Shown piece by piece: positions 63,711 to 64,000 of a stretch of 64,000 bases of DNA. Source of the DNA: Deltaproteobacteria bacterium. Lineage in GTDB: Bacteria; Desulfobacterota; Desulfobulbia; Desulfobulbales; Desulfurivibrionaceae. The notes beneath the pieces are model-generated. The model saw only the letters and a list, made by a program, of their open reading frames with translations. It made no database searches and was not told where the DNA came from. The stretch covers positions 1 to 64,000 of the forward strand of contig DUZU01000004.1 in NCBI GenBank assembly GCA_013349285.1, read 5' to 3'. Made by a program: the position numbers and the translations under genes. Every line of letters starts with the position of its first letter. Position 1 is the first letter of the stretch.

Positions 63711-64000
63711 TTGACATTATCAGAAAAAAATAAAGGGCTGTTGCGTGAAGCCGTAAAAAAATTCAAAAACGCCAATATTCTGGTTATCGGCGATATTATT
63801 GTCGACCATTTCATCTGGGGTTCGGTTTCCCGGATATCGCCGGAAGCGCCGGTGCCGGTGGTTAATGTCACCAAGGAAGACCTCATGCTCGGCGGGGCGG
63901 CCAATGTTTTAAACAATATCTACGCCCAGCAGGGCAAAGGGGCATTATGCGGCCTGATCGGCAAAGACGCCATGGGCGATCAGCTGCTGAAAATCCTTGC
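63711..64000 (+). CDS. rfaE1: D-glycero-beta-D-manno-heptose-7-phosphate kinase, N-terminal part
   Basis: Ninety-six codons, running off the window. NILVIGDIIVDHFIWGSVSRISPEAPVPVV-type sequence (about residues 22-51) and the following LGGAANVLNNI segment are the start of RfaE domain I/HldA, a PfkB-family kinase that phosphorylates heptose 7-phosphate at C1 in ADP-heptose synthesis. The start is TTG at 63711 with AAGGAG 6-7 bases upstream. It supplies the substrate for the heptosyltransferases near 8-11 kb. Whether the second, adenylyltransferase domain (HldE) is fused cannot be seen here. Confidence 0.92.
   Translation, partial: MTLSEKNKGLLREAVKKFKNANILVIGDIIVDHFIWGSVSRISPEAPVPVVNVTKEDLMLGGAANVLNNIYAQQGKGALCGLIGKDAMGDQLLKIL

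Noticed and set aside
1-64000. CRISPR arrays, tRNA or rRNA genes, insertion sequences
   Set aside because: No regularly spaced repeats, no tRNA-like cloverleaf and no transposase or integrase reading frame was recognised.

Overview
Gram-negative, LPS-making, chemotactic bacterium. Co-occurrence of a carbamoyltransferase/DUF5989/SxtJ trio, CheA proteins with internal LG-I-L-V-E-type repeats, many hybrid kinases, a periplasmic multi-rhodanese protein and RfaE1 points to the Desulfobacterota (Desulfobulbales-like is my best guess, from gene style only). No rRNA, tRNA, CRISPR array or insertion sequence was recognised.

Region 1 (1-19.6 kb) is a lipopolysaccharide/surface-glycan locus. It opens with the tail of an MsbA-like exporter and four plus-strand glycosyltransferases that become very AT-rich. 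A long minus-strand block follows: FkbM methyltransferase, GT4 transferase, O-antigen ligase/polymerase, two heptosyltransferase-family genes, a GT2 transferase, a carbamoyltransferase cassette (NodU-like, a 49-residue DUF5989 protein, SxtJ-like membrane protein, membrane SGNH hydrolase), a WaaE-like transferase and the dTDP-rhamnose operon rmlA-rmlC-rmlD-rmlB. A degenerate copy of the WaaE-like 3' end lies on the far side of the cassette, so the cassette is bracketed by direct repeats.

Region 2 (19.9-31 kb) is ordinary chromosomal content on a GC-richer background: Trm112-like protein, TIM-barrel isomerase, DNA polymerase III alpha, FetAB-type exporter, MscS channel, DUF4126 protein, YkgJ-type cysteine-cluster protein, and a lipoprotein fusing a GHL10-type glycosidase-like domain to a parvulin domain. 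Small palindromic and dispersed repeats sit in the gaps.

Region 3 (31-37 kb) looks like a self-contained regulatory circuit: membrane histidine kinase, sigma-54-dependent response regulator, then a near-consensus sigma-54 promoter in front of a secreted three-rhodanese protein that ends in strong terminator hairpins.

Region 4 (37-63.4 kb) is chemotaxis and phosphorelay. The minus-strand cluster runs, in transcription order, double-Hpt receiver protein, CheA, two closely related MCPs, CheW, CheR, CheB, an 1180-residue hybrid kinase and two single receivers. A plus-strand hybrid kinase separates it from a second minus-strand set (receiver-kinase, receiver, second CheA). Divergent from that are CheD, an HDOD protein and a receiver-CheX-like fusion. 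The window ends inside rfaE1 (heptose-phosphate kinase), behind a good sigma-70 promoter, returning to LPS-core precursor synthesis.
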